DNA from: Chaunax sp. Z400
Taxonomy: Eukaryota > Chordata > Actinopteri > Lophiiformes > Chaunacidae
Assembly: GCA_037577475.1 (NCBI GenBank)
Contig: CM075193.1
Coordinates: 8,208,617 to 8,272,616, forward strand
Direction: 5' to 3'
DNA: 64,000 nt
Each line of letters starts with the position of its first letter. The first letter of the stretch is position 1. A program made the position numbers and the translations under genes. This document shows, one piece after another, positions 21,254 through 34,200 of this stretch. The notes beneath the pieces are model-generated. The model worked only from the letters and a program-made list of their open reading frames with translations, was not told where the DNA came from and ran no database searches.

Positions 21254-24200
21254 GAATTCATATAGAGAGCAACTATTTAAATATTTTTCATATGCACTTT
21301 TCAAGAGGTTAACCTTCAACCAGAGTAAAAACCCATACTGTGCCTCACAGCACAGGACCAGGTCGAGCTGAGCTGAATGAACAAAACCACATGAGCTGCC
21401 AGCTGCACATATTTACATCATGTTTCCCCACAATCCACTTCTAAGGACTGAGCTTGCGGCCACCTCTCAAGGAACTGGTTTGTGACTCGTAGCATACAGG
21501 AGGGATCTAAAGGACAACTCAAACATTTCGGTTTCAGAGGCACAGCCGGTATCTGCCCTTAATCTTTGGAGTCACTGTTTTATGTCTGAATGTGACAGGT
21601 CACAAAGCCCCGGCCCAGGCTGATTCACTGCATCCAGGTCATGTTATCATCAGTATTGATTCATCTGTTATCGGTGTCTTTGTTCTCCTCCTGAAAGCCT
21701 CACCATCTATCCATTGCTAGCAAGAGGGTAAATATTTTCATCCACTGTGCACATGTATGTCCAAACAGTAGATATAAAGGCATAACATTTGTGATAGGTT
21801 TACATAGCTTCAGAACAAAACTGATAATTGCATTTTGGACATTCTAAATGCATCTTGAACCTTTGGCTAATTGCAGCCCTCTCCCTACCTCCCTCATGAG
21901 AATAGTCATGTCTCATTTCATTTCAACATTATTAATGGTTATGGAGGTGTTTTTTAGATTTGTTCCCATTCATCCTCATTATGTCTGTGCTAAGAGCTTT
22001 AGAGCCTCATGCCTTGATGGAAGAAACACACAGTAAATACTGTATCTTTGCTTTTATTTTATAAACGATGTAGCCGTTTATCTAAATTATACAAAGAGCA
22101 CGATATTGCAAAACACAGCACTGAAGTCAATAAATCAATTAATGACATCATAATTCGCTAACACATCTGATTGGAGTGTCATCGTTACCAATTAATGAAT
22201 TAACCTGGATTGTTAGTGTTAGGGTTAGGGACATGAAGGGTGTTGAAGTATTGAGCACGTTTCCCCGGATGGATAACAGAAATTGAGTTTTTCGTTTGAA
22301 AGACTGTCGTACTAATGAGTTCCCTGATGTACTTGGGTCCAATCACATGAAAGCAGGGACACCTCATGCTGTCCTGCTGTGGCACATGCCCAGATTCAGA
22401 CTGGCAGAGTTTTATATTTTAGTTCTCTGCATATTGAGGGATGTTCAGCTTATTAGTAATTTTTCTCAGATTGTAGAGAAACATCAAAAAGTAGCCCCGT
22501 TTTGATCTCATGCCTACTGCAGAGAGATGTTGAAACAGGCACATGGGAGATGCACTCTCCTCAGCAAAGCAATAAAGACCTGTGTTCCATCCATGAGGCT
22601 TATAAACTGATAGGAGGCAGACACAGGCACATCTCAAGTAAATTAGTTACAAAATTGATTGATGTGATCCCAGGTCTGACCTATGACCAGCTAAGCCTGA
22701 GGCTGTTGTTGGGACTGTGGCTGATTTCTTCCCCTCATCAGCAGACAGCCAATCAGAGGGAAAGAGCCAGCATCGGCCCCAGCTTGACTCACCTGATGCT
22801 GAAACAGCATGATAGTGCTTGCATTAGCTTTTAACGGATTATAATTGTCTGCTAAGTACACGGCTGTCCGTCACACAGATGGTAGTTGAACCTTAATCTT
22901 CATTCTGGAGGCTTTCCTGCAGTTTTAGATGAAGAGGTGTTCATGCACGTTTTCTTGTCTCTGTCCATGAAACTTCCAAATCCTCTTTTCCTTCCCAAAG
23001 CCTCTGGGAGGCCAGTAAATGTCTCTTAACACTTGGATAGCTGGGCACTTTTATAACAACCATGACTGTGATGTTTTATTGACATTGTCCAAAGCACATC
23101 AACCAACGACTTTGGAAATGTCTTACAGATGTGTGATTTTTTTCAGGGGGGATGGAATGTTGGCAAGCCAATCTACTTAGCACCAAGGCTGAACAAGTCT
23201 GAAGTGTAAAACATTTGAGACCACGAGCCCATATGTGAGATACTGCCTTGTGCTGATGGGACATGCACGGCTCTTTACGCTTAATCTGAGCCTCTCATAT
23301 AAACCAACTAATTAGAATTGGTTTGACTACACCTAAGCTCATGAAAAGCATATCATGGACGTTTATCCAATGCTTAATTGACACCGTGAAGGGAATACAT
23401 ATTCATAAACACACACCACTGACTGCTTAACGCTGCCTCATACAGAATGTCAAATTTAATTGGGGGTGTTGAAAGATAGATATGCCTGCTGATTTAAAAT
23501 ACAGTGCATCCAAAGTAGCTTCATAAATTCATATTCATACAGTCGCAGCAGATTACTCAACTGTGTCGATTATAGCACACAACTGAGGGAAGATGTATTT
23601 AAACAAGTAAAAAAATGTAAATCTATGTTATCATACTAGGTAGTGACAATTTATACGGCTTCACCGATAATATATTTTCATGTTAATGACATAATTTTTC
23701 TCTCTCTATGTGCAGATTACACACGCAGCCCCCCCACAGTGTCGTCTGTATGTTACATTGCAGAGGTTACTTTTATCCTTTTCGATTCGGCTTTACAAAT
23801 ACCACCTGACCTACTTCTTTCTCAACTTTCGCTGTTTCATTGATGTTTTACTTCTTCAGAGTAAAGTAAATAAGGATTTTTGAAAGTCTCCTGAGTGGCA
23901 CAGAGAAACAAGTGAGACATTGTGTTTGTAGTTCGATCAACAAGATCAACAAGAAACTAAATCTTTTCTTGATGGTTACCCTCCTGCTCACAAAGCTCAG
24001 TTTCATTTTGCAAAAGACCAGTGCTACAAAAACAACAGGACTTAATGTCATGCTGAAACTTAATTAGAAAGAATACAGTGAAAAACAAAGCGATGTTATC
24101 CACCACAAACCCATTAAAACTCAATCATATGGAATAAGCAGGTGGCAGAAATGAAAGTGCTGTCAGGCTCAGTGCCTTATCTCAGTAAGTGAAAGCAGTG

Positions 24201-25930
24201 ATATACCTCTCGGGTCTGTGTTCCCACTGCGCTGCTATGGTCTTTTCTCAGCTGCTTTTTCAATATGTCTTGGTGATAAAAGAGTGACCCCCTCGCTTCC
24301 TGTGTGCGCAGCATGGGCTGTGACGGCAAAGCTGGCTGTTGACCCTGCTGACCTGCGGGCACCGAAAAGCAGGAAGCAAAATTTGAAATTCTCACATCCG
24401 GCCATCTGCCTCAATTTGAGAATGCACCCAACCCCACCCAACCATCTAACACCTCCATATAAACACCCCCCACCCCTCCAACTCCCTGTCAGACAGGCAG
24501 CCATTCTCTAAAACAAGGCAAAGACCCAGTTTAGACACAACACATGAATAAAAGATTTAGTCGCAGGACAGCATGCTACTGCTGTGTGTGCACAATCGTC
24601 AACATGTGCCTCTGTATGTCTAGGTCACAAAGACACTGAATCACTGTATGCCTTAACAACAGCCACATCCCTGTGGAGACGCATCACAACAGACCAATGT
24701 TACTGTGAGCTTAAAATCTGATTAAAATCATTTTATGCCTGTCTGAGGTTCACTGTTTATTTAACCTCCTTACATTTTAATTTTTTGGTCATGGTACCTT
24801 CTTTGGAAGGAAATACTTACTAAAATAGCACTGTAATATAATATAATATTAGAGTTTTTTTTTCTTTTTTTTCACATGAAAAACATTGACTAATTTTCAA
24901 AAGAAAACGTTCCTCTATTACCATCCCTGACATTAGATGATATTCATGTCTTTTAGCACACATCAGAGGGTATGGTCTATCCACATCTCCTCAAAAACTG
25001 CTGGACAGAGCTCAATGAAATTACACGCATGCTTTGTAGGGGCTCCAGGGGTGTGCATCTCATAATTGGTTTCTTCAATTTTCTTATTTTTTTTATATTT
25101 TTAGGAATATGGGAAGGTGATTTTCATGCCAGTTTGCTGATGTTCAGAAGGGTTTTACCATCTGTGTCCTTGGATACAAACTTTCTCATTAATCATTTAT
25201 GTGGAATTGCATAGTGTACCTGTCTTCAAAGAATCAACAATGGGATTGGAGAGGAGATGAGCACATGAGATAGGACAGGCAAAACAAAAGGAGAAAGGAA
25301 ATAGAGAAAGCAAATCAGGCTTGAGATGCAGTTATGGAAAAAATACCATTTCCTCAGCAAGATAACATGCTTCAGTGTTTAGAGTACAAATGTGTCATTG
25401 CCCTCTCATTAGCTTGCCATGGTTCCAATAGGTATCTTAATTAGATTATTATAGGAATTATGGGGAACTTGCGGCTCCGTTAGCCTTGGGCTTCTTTACT
25501 CATGGTGTTTCCATCTAATTGGTTTGTTTTGTTCAGAGCTGCCTGATATGATATGGCCTCTTATGCGGTCAACTTTAGCTTGAAAAGAAACATATTTTCT
25601 CTCTTCTACATTAGTTTGTTTACGTGAAAGTGCTACTCATCTTGAAGGATGTTATATACAATAGAATATGGACACAGCGCTGTCTTGCACTTGATGAAAA
25701 ACAAATGGTACTAAAGAAGATTACTGCACATGTCAGAATAGATCACTCTAGCCTGGGTTGTTAACAATTGCTTGTTGCCTCTTCTTTACAACCTCCTCTG
25801 GATCAGCTGACATTCCAAAGGCTCTCATCAACTACCAACTTGACAGCTTCAGTTGTAATGTGAAATGATGAAAAACCTAAAGGCTGAAAGGCCAAGTGGA
25901 CCAAGGGACTTGCTTCTGGCTTGAACAAGG

Positions 25931-26033
25931 GCGGCGCAATGTAGTGGCAGCCCACTGCTCCTCAGGGATGGGTCAAATGCAGAGAAAGAATTTCCCCCTG
26001 TGGGATGAATACAGTATCTCAAAAAAAAAAAAA
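25931..26033 (-). mobile_element. Short copy of a dispersed teleost repeat, minus orientation
   Basis: The stretch from gggcggcgcaatg to the A run at 26021-26033 matches, in reverse complement, part of the repeat at 27970-28223. A 38-base block at 25947-25984 is the exact reverse complement of 28042-28079. It ends with gtgggatgaatacagtatctc and then 13 A. This family (ggtcaaatgcagag, cccactgctcct) is very common in teleost genomes as a short retroposed or LINE-tail sequence. The class assignment is from memory of the pattern, not from a search. Confidence 0.8.
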
Positions 26034-27969
26034 CCTTACTGTCAGCATTGTCAGTATTTCTTTAATGCAGGGTTTAAATATATGAGCGGGGGGGGTCATT
26101 TTACTGTATTACACTATTCTGATAAAGTCTTAATGCAAGATATATGTCAAAAAAATATTCTGTTTTAGATATTCTACAAAATTCTGGTTCCTAAAAACTG
26201 ACACAGCTTCAATGTCATGAGTGACCAATCTCTGCATGTTTTAGCTCAGACCTGTGTTTCAGAAGACCCAGCACAGACATATCACAGACTTATTGTACAG
26301 ACTTATGTATTCAGTGTCTCCTGAATATAATTTTCACCTCTCAAAGCAGCCAAGCGATATGCAGGGATCCCACCAACCAGTCGTGCCTAAAAAGCTTTTC
26401 ATAGTGCTGAGTGGAGAAGCACTTGAGTCTCCATGCATCAGGTAGAACAGATTGGTGTGGAGAGCGGTGATAAATACGGTTCTTTTAATACAATAGCTTA
26501 GTAGGTCACTCTGTGGAGAGCTGAGGTGCGCTCACTCAGCCGGCTGCTCCTGCAGTGCCTGTGCAGCCCACAGACACAGGAACACACAACCTTTAAAGAG
26601 GGATTTGAAAAGGTCAGCGCACAGGCATGCAGAATAGCAATATAGGAGTGTGCTTCCAGAGGTCACAGGGTCATTGTGGGATTTGTTCCTCCATGCCCCT
26701 CTCCTCCTGGAGAAATGGCTTTATACAATATGTTAAGACTTTAAAGATTAATTTTAGCAATGTTTTCCAGTGGTGTGCAACATAGTCACAAACACAGCAA
26801 CATCTTTGTTAGTTGCATTTAATTCTATAGAGTTGTTTCCTTTTCTGTTGCTGGGTTGAACCATTTCTGAGGATCTGGCATTGAGGAGAGACCTGGACCT
26901 GGTTACAAGGGGCTGGTCTTTCCCAAAACACCACCCTGATGTTTTTTTGTTACTCCCTTAAAGGCCTCCTCCCTTCTCTTCTTTACAGTTCAGATAAAAA
27001 TAATAATTTGGCAATGTTCCATGTAAGAGGAATCACATTTGGTTTTTTGCCACTGGTTTATCCATCAGTCTTTACTTATGAATGTCAAAGCTTTATATTA
27101 GTCTATGGTTTCCTCTTAATGGAGCAGGGCGGATTTCCTTAGGACCAAGCTGGCTGCGTCTGGGCCACATGACTAAGTGGGTGCTCTCCCTCTTTACTCC
27201 ACAGTCCCATGTGATATGACTGCATGCTTAGCGACCCGTCTTCCACTGATCTAATTAGTCCCTTGACACGTCTTTAACGGTCCGTATTTATCAGGAACAT
27301 TAATTAGCATCTAGACTGGACATATTACTTTGAATATAGTGGATGTCCTTGTTTATAAAAGTATTAACGGGGGGGGTAGTCTCTCTTATCCCCTGGTATT
27401 AGTCACTTAACAAGCCTGCTCATTAATCATATGCTTTCTGCAGTTTGTTTTCTTCTCCTACTTATTGTTGTTTGTCTTTTTCTAAGTGCACTCATAAAGT
27501 CATGTTGGATTAGCATTATTAATTACAAAAGCACTCTGTCCCCAGTGTTACAAAGTTGTCGCATTAGCAAAGTGGAACCCATCTCTTGTGGATCGTCACA
27601 GTCTACATACAAAGATGGGAGATAACTAGTTCTAACTTTGGCTTCAGTCAGGTTCAAGGAATCTTACAGGAGACAGAATTGTGGCAGAAATGTGTTAATT
27701 GATTTTAAGTGACAATTTGACCAAAAAAGATATTGATTGGAGACTTCCTTGAGATAGTTGTAGAAAGCTTGATGAGAGTTTGGAGGCTGTGCCGTGTTGC
27801 CATTCATCATTTATGACACTGACTACCTCAGCACCCTGACCCAATGTGGTTGCTGCAAACAACGAATGATCTTTGGCTCTTTAGCTTGTTTATTTCCAAT
27901 AAAAGCACTTTGCTGTATTGTCGTTCATGTCGATGATTATATGTTGTTTGCACACAAGTGAAAAGGTTT
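26034..27969. other. Spacer between two inverted repeat copies
   Basis: About 1.9 kb with no supported gene. It separates two oppositely oriented copies of the same repeat. G-runs at 26089-26095 and 27369-27376 are minor simple sequence. Confidence 0.5.
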
Positions 27970-28223
27970 GAAGAAGAAGAAGAAGAATCAGCTTTATTGG
28001 TCACATACAATTATACACAGTACAATGTAGCAAAATTTGTCCTCTGCATTTGACCCATCCCTGAGGAGCAGTGGGCTGCTCTTACGGTGCCTGGGGAGCA
28101 AACTGGGGCTCAGTATCTTGCTCAAGGATACTTTGACATGTGGACTGGGGGAACTGGGGATCGCATCACCGACCTTCTGATAAGTGGAAGACCGCTCTTA
28201 CCACCTAATCCACAGCCGCCCCT
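27970..28223 (+). mobile_element. Dispersed teleost repeat, plus orientation
   Basis: It starts with five or six GAA units and atcagctttattggtcaca, passes through a block with ttgtcctctgcatttgaccc and ctgaggagcagtgggctgc, then gctcaaggatactttgacatg, and ends near cacagccgcccc. This combination is a widespread teleost repeat, often annotated as the 3' part of a LINE or derived SINE. A reversed partial copy lies 1.9 kb upstream. It is degenerate and has no coding potential. The minus-strand open frame at 28122-28379 overlaps it by chance. Confidence 0.8.
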
Positions 28224-31200
28224 CTTCCTATTCAAGAGTTGAGCACAGAGCTTTCTTCCACTAATCTTGTTAATTAGACCCACTTCAGCAGTTTTATTGT
28301 TACTTGAGGGACCTTGTGAATTTTTTTTATTTTTTTTATTGGTATTTGTAAAGCACATTCCTTCCTGTTTTAGTAACACTAACTCTTATAATATGAGCTC
28401 TCTAATAAGTCAGACTGAATTGTTTCTCTAGTATCAATGGCCTTTAAGGCCTCTATAGGAATCCCTACTTGTTTTTGAGTGACCTACGCTGAGGTGTAAA
28501 TCCATCGGCAAAAATATGAACACTGACACTAATATAGATATATAACAGTCTCTCTGAGAAAAATCATGCAAATCAGGGAGACTGGGGGGAATTAGCTTTT
28601 TCCTCATTACCCTGCTGCACTGATGCGACTGATCCAGACTGTGGATGATGACAAAATCTTGCCTTGATTTTGCTTCTGCAGAGAGTTTGTCAGATTATTT
28701 TTAAGAGACTTTTTTTACATTAAACTTTTCATAAGTCCATCCTATCTAAGGTCATGTAGTTCAGTGAGGCGTTTGGTTCTCATTAGCTTCATCAAACCCA
28801 AAGCTATTATTTTAGTTCTGTGGTTTTATTTTATTAATTGTCAGGAATTTATTCTGACACCACTCTGGTCTTCTCTCAGCATACCAGAAAGGCTTGCATA
28901 GACGGGTTTGGCTAATTAGTAGTCTTCTTCGACCTGCTACGTATTTTAATCCTGGTTTACTTCTTTTCCCCATACACCATTTCTGATCTTTACTTCACCC
29001 AGTATCAACACTAAAAAGAGGCATCAGATCGTTTTTGGATAAATCAAATCTGAGTTTGAAATGAAAAGAGAATTGATTTAGAGATTGCCTGCAATGCATA
29101 TGATTACATTAACCCCACAAAAATCTCCAAATTACATTTAATAGCACATTTGTAATGACAATTATGCTTTCAAATGTAAAGCAAGGATGATTCTAGTTGT
29201 AGTTTGGACAGTAATGCTGTCACAGAAAGATATTCAGAGATAGGGAAAAAGCAAAAAAGCCACGAGGAATAAATATAACCAGAGAAAATCTGCTTTTAGG
29301 AATCTATGCTTTGATAAGGAAAAGATATCTGATTTTGGAGTGTATGCTGGAATAGATTTTTTTCTCAAATATCCAGATGTGAGATGTGCATGTTCAGGCC
29401 AGCTTTAAAGGTAGCCATTGTGTCATGATAATGTAATTGCCATTAACTGGGCCTTTGAGTGACTAGGTCTACGACTATGCAGCTGTTTGTCATCAAAGAG
29501 CGGGTACAGTGGGTAACGCTCATTTACACAAATCTCTGTAGTTTAACCCCCATCTAGTTGATTAACCTGCTATAAACCTTGTGAGCCACTTGCGTGTACA
29601 ATATCTAATCAGCCTCAAGAGCAAAAACCTTCAGGCACCTCCTATCTGTCTGCTGCTGCCCGTTACAGCAACACACAGGAAATCAGATTTTTTTTTACAA
29701 TTTTATCTTAATCTCTGTAATCAAAGATACCTCAATCTTTGATCTCTGTGAGAACTGTGTTTTATTTATAACCCATCAACATCTGTGGCTGTTGAATTCC
29801 CCTTTTGTTTTCCTGCCTTTAGATTATAATTTAGCTGTGATACTATAGCATGAATTAGTTTTCAGTAAATGTTCTGCTATGTTGTCTCTATTTATTAATA
29901 ATATATGTGTCTTGTAATGTTTAACAGTTTTTGGTTTCACCGTAATCCTCATCCACTGGCCCCTCAGAAAGCATTTTACCTTCTGCCAGTCTGTCACTGT
30001 GAATAAATAGCCCTGACACTCGGTACAATTCACATTCAATGAGAGGTTGTAAATTTTCTTGACGCATCTGACAAAGTCCAGATCAGATCTTCACTCCACT
30101 TTGTAAGTTATGTCAAACAGCACTTCTGCTTTGAGGCTTGCTTTCCTGTTTGATGTCGCCCACACAGCCATATGGTATCGCTCTCAGGATCAGTTTTTCT
30201 GTTTTTTATTTCCTGCCATTAAAATCATCCTGTGTTCAGTGTGTAAATCTGCCATAACCTCACAGTGGCGTTTTCATATGAAAAGAATCACCTTATCCTT
30301 GTAACACATGGTCGCTTACACTTAACTTTTAATTCTTGGGGTATTTATCCATTTTTTACTACCTGGTAGGATATGTATAGACACTTAAAACCTCCAGTAA
30401 CTATTGTGTTAACACTGGATGGTTTTGATAACATAATGAGAGGTTTTAGAAAGAAAGGGCGGCATATGCTGGACAATAAAAAGTAAGTTTACTCAGCCGA
30501 CTGTATCGCTGTTTGAATTTGAAAGCAAAAATCTCTTTAATGACCCTTTACTTTTAGGGTGCCAGCTCGATGAGCAGGAAGAAAAGGAAAAAAAACGTTA
30601 ATATCTCTGCCTGAACATTGTGCTGACATCTTGCATGGTCTCTGTTATTTAAGTAACAAAGGGGTAGTAGCTTTCACGAGCAGCAAGTATATGTAAAGCT
30701 GAGTGCTTTCTAATGAGTGTTGCTTCTGACCTTATGACATTAACCTCCACAGGGGGAAAAAAACTACATGTGGGTTGAACCTAAGAGAACTGGCAAAGTT
30801 ATACACATTTTCATGTAGCAAGGGATGATGCAGCCCACACACTCTCACACTTATCTGCGTTATCATGTTCAAGTTCTGACTGAGTTACAATACGAGCAAT
30901 ATTAATAATATTGCACAGGATGAAGACATGACATGGCTGCTAGCGGCTGTGGCCATTGATGAATTACATGTCACTGGAGCTTCCCTTCTGCCTCTGCAGA
31001 TCCCAGTTTGTATGCAGTTCAGGCAACTTTGCTACTGTGAGCTGTGATTGGATTCCCATTTGCCTGCCAGCTTTTGTGTAATATTCAAACGGGAGAGGAC
31101 ATGGCTGGATCACATCACATATTTCCTCCCAGGAAACCCCTTCGTAACTCGTCAGGCCCAGACAGGGTAAACATGAATCTGAAAAGGAGAAATCCGACAT

Positions 31201-34200
31201 GCCAAACAAGCACACAGAGACACATATACTACACCAAATCCTGCTTACACCAGAGAGAAACCTCAAATATGATTTATCTGAGAAATAGAAAAGAGACATT
31301 TGTATTGTTTCATTTTGTGCAGATCCCTGGATTTCATTTATATGAGACAGTGTTTTCCCTTTAAAGTGTCTCCTGCAGGACTTAAAAAGGTTTGTTCTCA
31401 TCGTGTAAAAACAGTTTCCATCTGGCACTAAACACACATTGTGAAATGGCTTCAACATGAGCTTGGCATAACAGGTTCAGCTTAGAGGATATCTCTATCT
31501 GGTGGCACTCACCAGCCTCAGTCAGCGAAAGCACAGTGGGCTGTTATTGGTCTCCACCAACAGACTGAGAAGGTACTGACTAAATAGAAACAGGAAAGAT
31601 GAAAATATTACTGGGTATGACAACCAAGCAAGATAGCCAATGCATTATGCTGAGGAGCAGATGACCAGACACAAAGCCTGACACATCCAGAGAAAGCGCT
31701 AATCCTTCAACATGACATGTAATACTGCCTATTGGTGGTCAATATGGGAATTGGGAGCACAGCAAAGGTGACAAAGGTCATTTCTTCAAAGGCGGGATGA
31801 CCTGGTGCTGTGGAAGTTTGCAAATTCCTAACATGCAGAAAGCATTGCAGGGCAATGACATATACCTCTTCTGCTATGATTACAATGTATTTTGGAGCTA
31901 TACAATACATTTAGGATTTTAGATGTCAATTCCTCATACATTAAATTATGCACTCAGTGATGACTAGCACTGTAGGGCAATGTCTTGATGAGGAGTATCC
32001 TACGAATGAGGACCTTTAAAGCTTGCTTTTGCCAGCAAGGGCATAAGGACACACATACTATATACCATAGGAACAAGCCAGTAATAGCATAGCTCAGTTC
32101 CTGGACAAACTATTTGGTCAAATAGCAAGTTCTCTTAAAGGTAAAGAATTGTGCCATCACATTTCTCAGCAAATTGAGGTCTTCTATTTCTGGAATTTTA
32201 AGAATTTACTAGTCATTCTCCAGACATCCATTAACTTAGCAGTTGAAAGATGAGTCAATTAAGCTCAACATTCAGCATGCTTTTAAAAAAATACTCTCAG
32301 AGACAGAGTGATATCCATAAGTTTATGTGAGCCTGAAGGAAAGTACTATGTTACCACTGAGTTCGGACTGCATGCATGTCTGGTACATTTGAACAAATTA
32401 TCACAGGAACCTTCCCTCCACCTTCACAGGCAGACACACAGCTCTCTGCCTCATCAGCAGAGGTTGTTGTAGGCCATTGGCTGTCCAGAGGTCAGATCAT
32501 TACCCATGCAGCCATGGATCATAGATACAGCCCTCATATTAGTCCTTCTTTCATCATTCCCCCCTGACCTTGTCCGCAGCTGCACTACCTCTCATCTTTA
32601 TGATTAGAAAATGGCCCAATCCTTCACTCTCACGTGATTACCTATGGACTCAACACATGTATTCCATCATTATAATTATTTGACCATCCATATTAATTGA
32701 CAAATTTGTCAGTGGAGTCCATTGTACCATCGGTCACATGCCAAAAAGATGCAGTAGTATTGCAAACCTCAAACCTCTTGAGACACTAGTGGCACTGATA
32801 ATTCCCTTCCCTCTTGCTTGCAAATCTTATTATTCGTGGGGAACGATTTTCATCACTGTCATTTGGTATTTACTACGACACATTCAGTTGCAGTCAGGTG
32901 ATGTAAGTAACTGATCCAGTTTTTTTCCCTTTACTCTTTTGGAACAAGGTTGCAGGGGTTACACAGCCGCTCTAGAATATTTTCAGCCGCTGTGCTTGGT
33001 TCTCTTATTGGCAAAATTTAAAAGAGGATTTAAAATCCATAGAGCCTGCCCTTCTCTTTCAAAAACATTAAAAATTAAAATAATATCAAATGTTTTTCAA
33101 GGGATCAATTGTGAGTTTTTCCCCACTGAAATTGTCTTTTTTTTTTTACATCAGATTGCAAAGTGCTTCTGCTGACAGCAAGAGCTGGCAGGAACGGCTC
33201 AAAGCCTGTGAAAGTCAAATGCTATCTCTTTCATATTGAGAGAACAATTTTTGAAACTGTGAACTAAAATGCTAGATGCCTCAAGCATGCTGTACTCCAT
33301 TTTTTGTCTACAGTGGCATGCAGCAATGAAGTCTAAATAATACGGTACGAACAATTTGTTCAGCTCTAATGTGTAAAAAAAATGTTAGGCGCACAGCATT
33401 TGTTGAATTAACATACAAATTGCTGATATATTATCTGGTGGGTTTTCCATATCTAGCAAGGAAGCATTTTCCTGTCAAAATATTTTATATTCTGCACTAC
33501 ATACAGCCGCAGAAGCAGCATAGTGATTTTCAACACTGATGAAATAACCAGGCAGCTTAGCAGAATGTTATCACTTCTATTTAGTCAACCTGTGCTGAGC
33601 ACCCATGCATAATTGTGCAAATAAGAATTTACCTAAATCTGTCATCTGTTGATCAATATGAAGTGGACTCCATTGACTACCCTCTTGCCATTATCATGAT
33701 ATAGTAAGGATCTCATATAGAGCTTTTGAGCTCAGCACTTTCTTCCAGGCTTTGGTTCTAGCGATGACTTCTCAGAGCTCAATGTCAGGCTTTGATGCAT
33801 GGATAGAGGCGTTTTGTTCAAAGGGATAACCTTTCCTGGACTCTTCTTTGAAATGATAATTCACCAGCTTGCTGCAGGTGGAGCTACAGCAGACAGGGTC
33901 AATCAAAGTCAAATACAGGAGCTGTTCACAGCTTCACCTGAGTAGCCTCTGCCAGTAACTGGCTCACAGCGCCAGCCAGCCCAACATATTACCCCTACCA
34001 CTAAAGGGAGTGGACATGAGCGATGTCTCGGTGAGATTTTGAACAGCAACCTGGACTGAGTAGGTGTGCTGTCATGCTAATGAAGGATCTAGCAATGTGT
34101 GTTTGGGTGTTAAGGCACACAGCTCCGACTAGCGATGCCAGTCAGACCCAAGCAAGAGTTTTTGCAAGCTTTTCTACGCTGCGTCTGTGTGCTCATGGTG

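Larger units (their letters stand above)
15914..25930. other. Non-coding DNA with simple repeats
   Basis: About 10 kb without a supported gene. Simple sequence includes an AT/CA tract at 16509-16535, a T run of 22 at 17563-17584 and a CA run at 18141-18175. The segment 20679-21253 has GC-richer patches and weakly inverted ends (TAAGCCC...GGGGCCTTA), suggesting a non-autonomous DNA transposon relic. Confidence 0.5.

Noticed and set aside
22212..22230. Telomere-like gttagggttaggg
   Set aside because: Only about two units; too short to be an interstitial telomeric repeat.
24218..24511. 97- and 89-codon frames on opposite strands
   Set aside because: Mutual antisense shadows in a GC-richer patch with a C-rich simple stretch; no domain.
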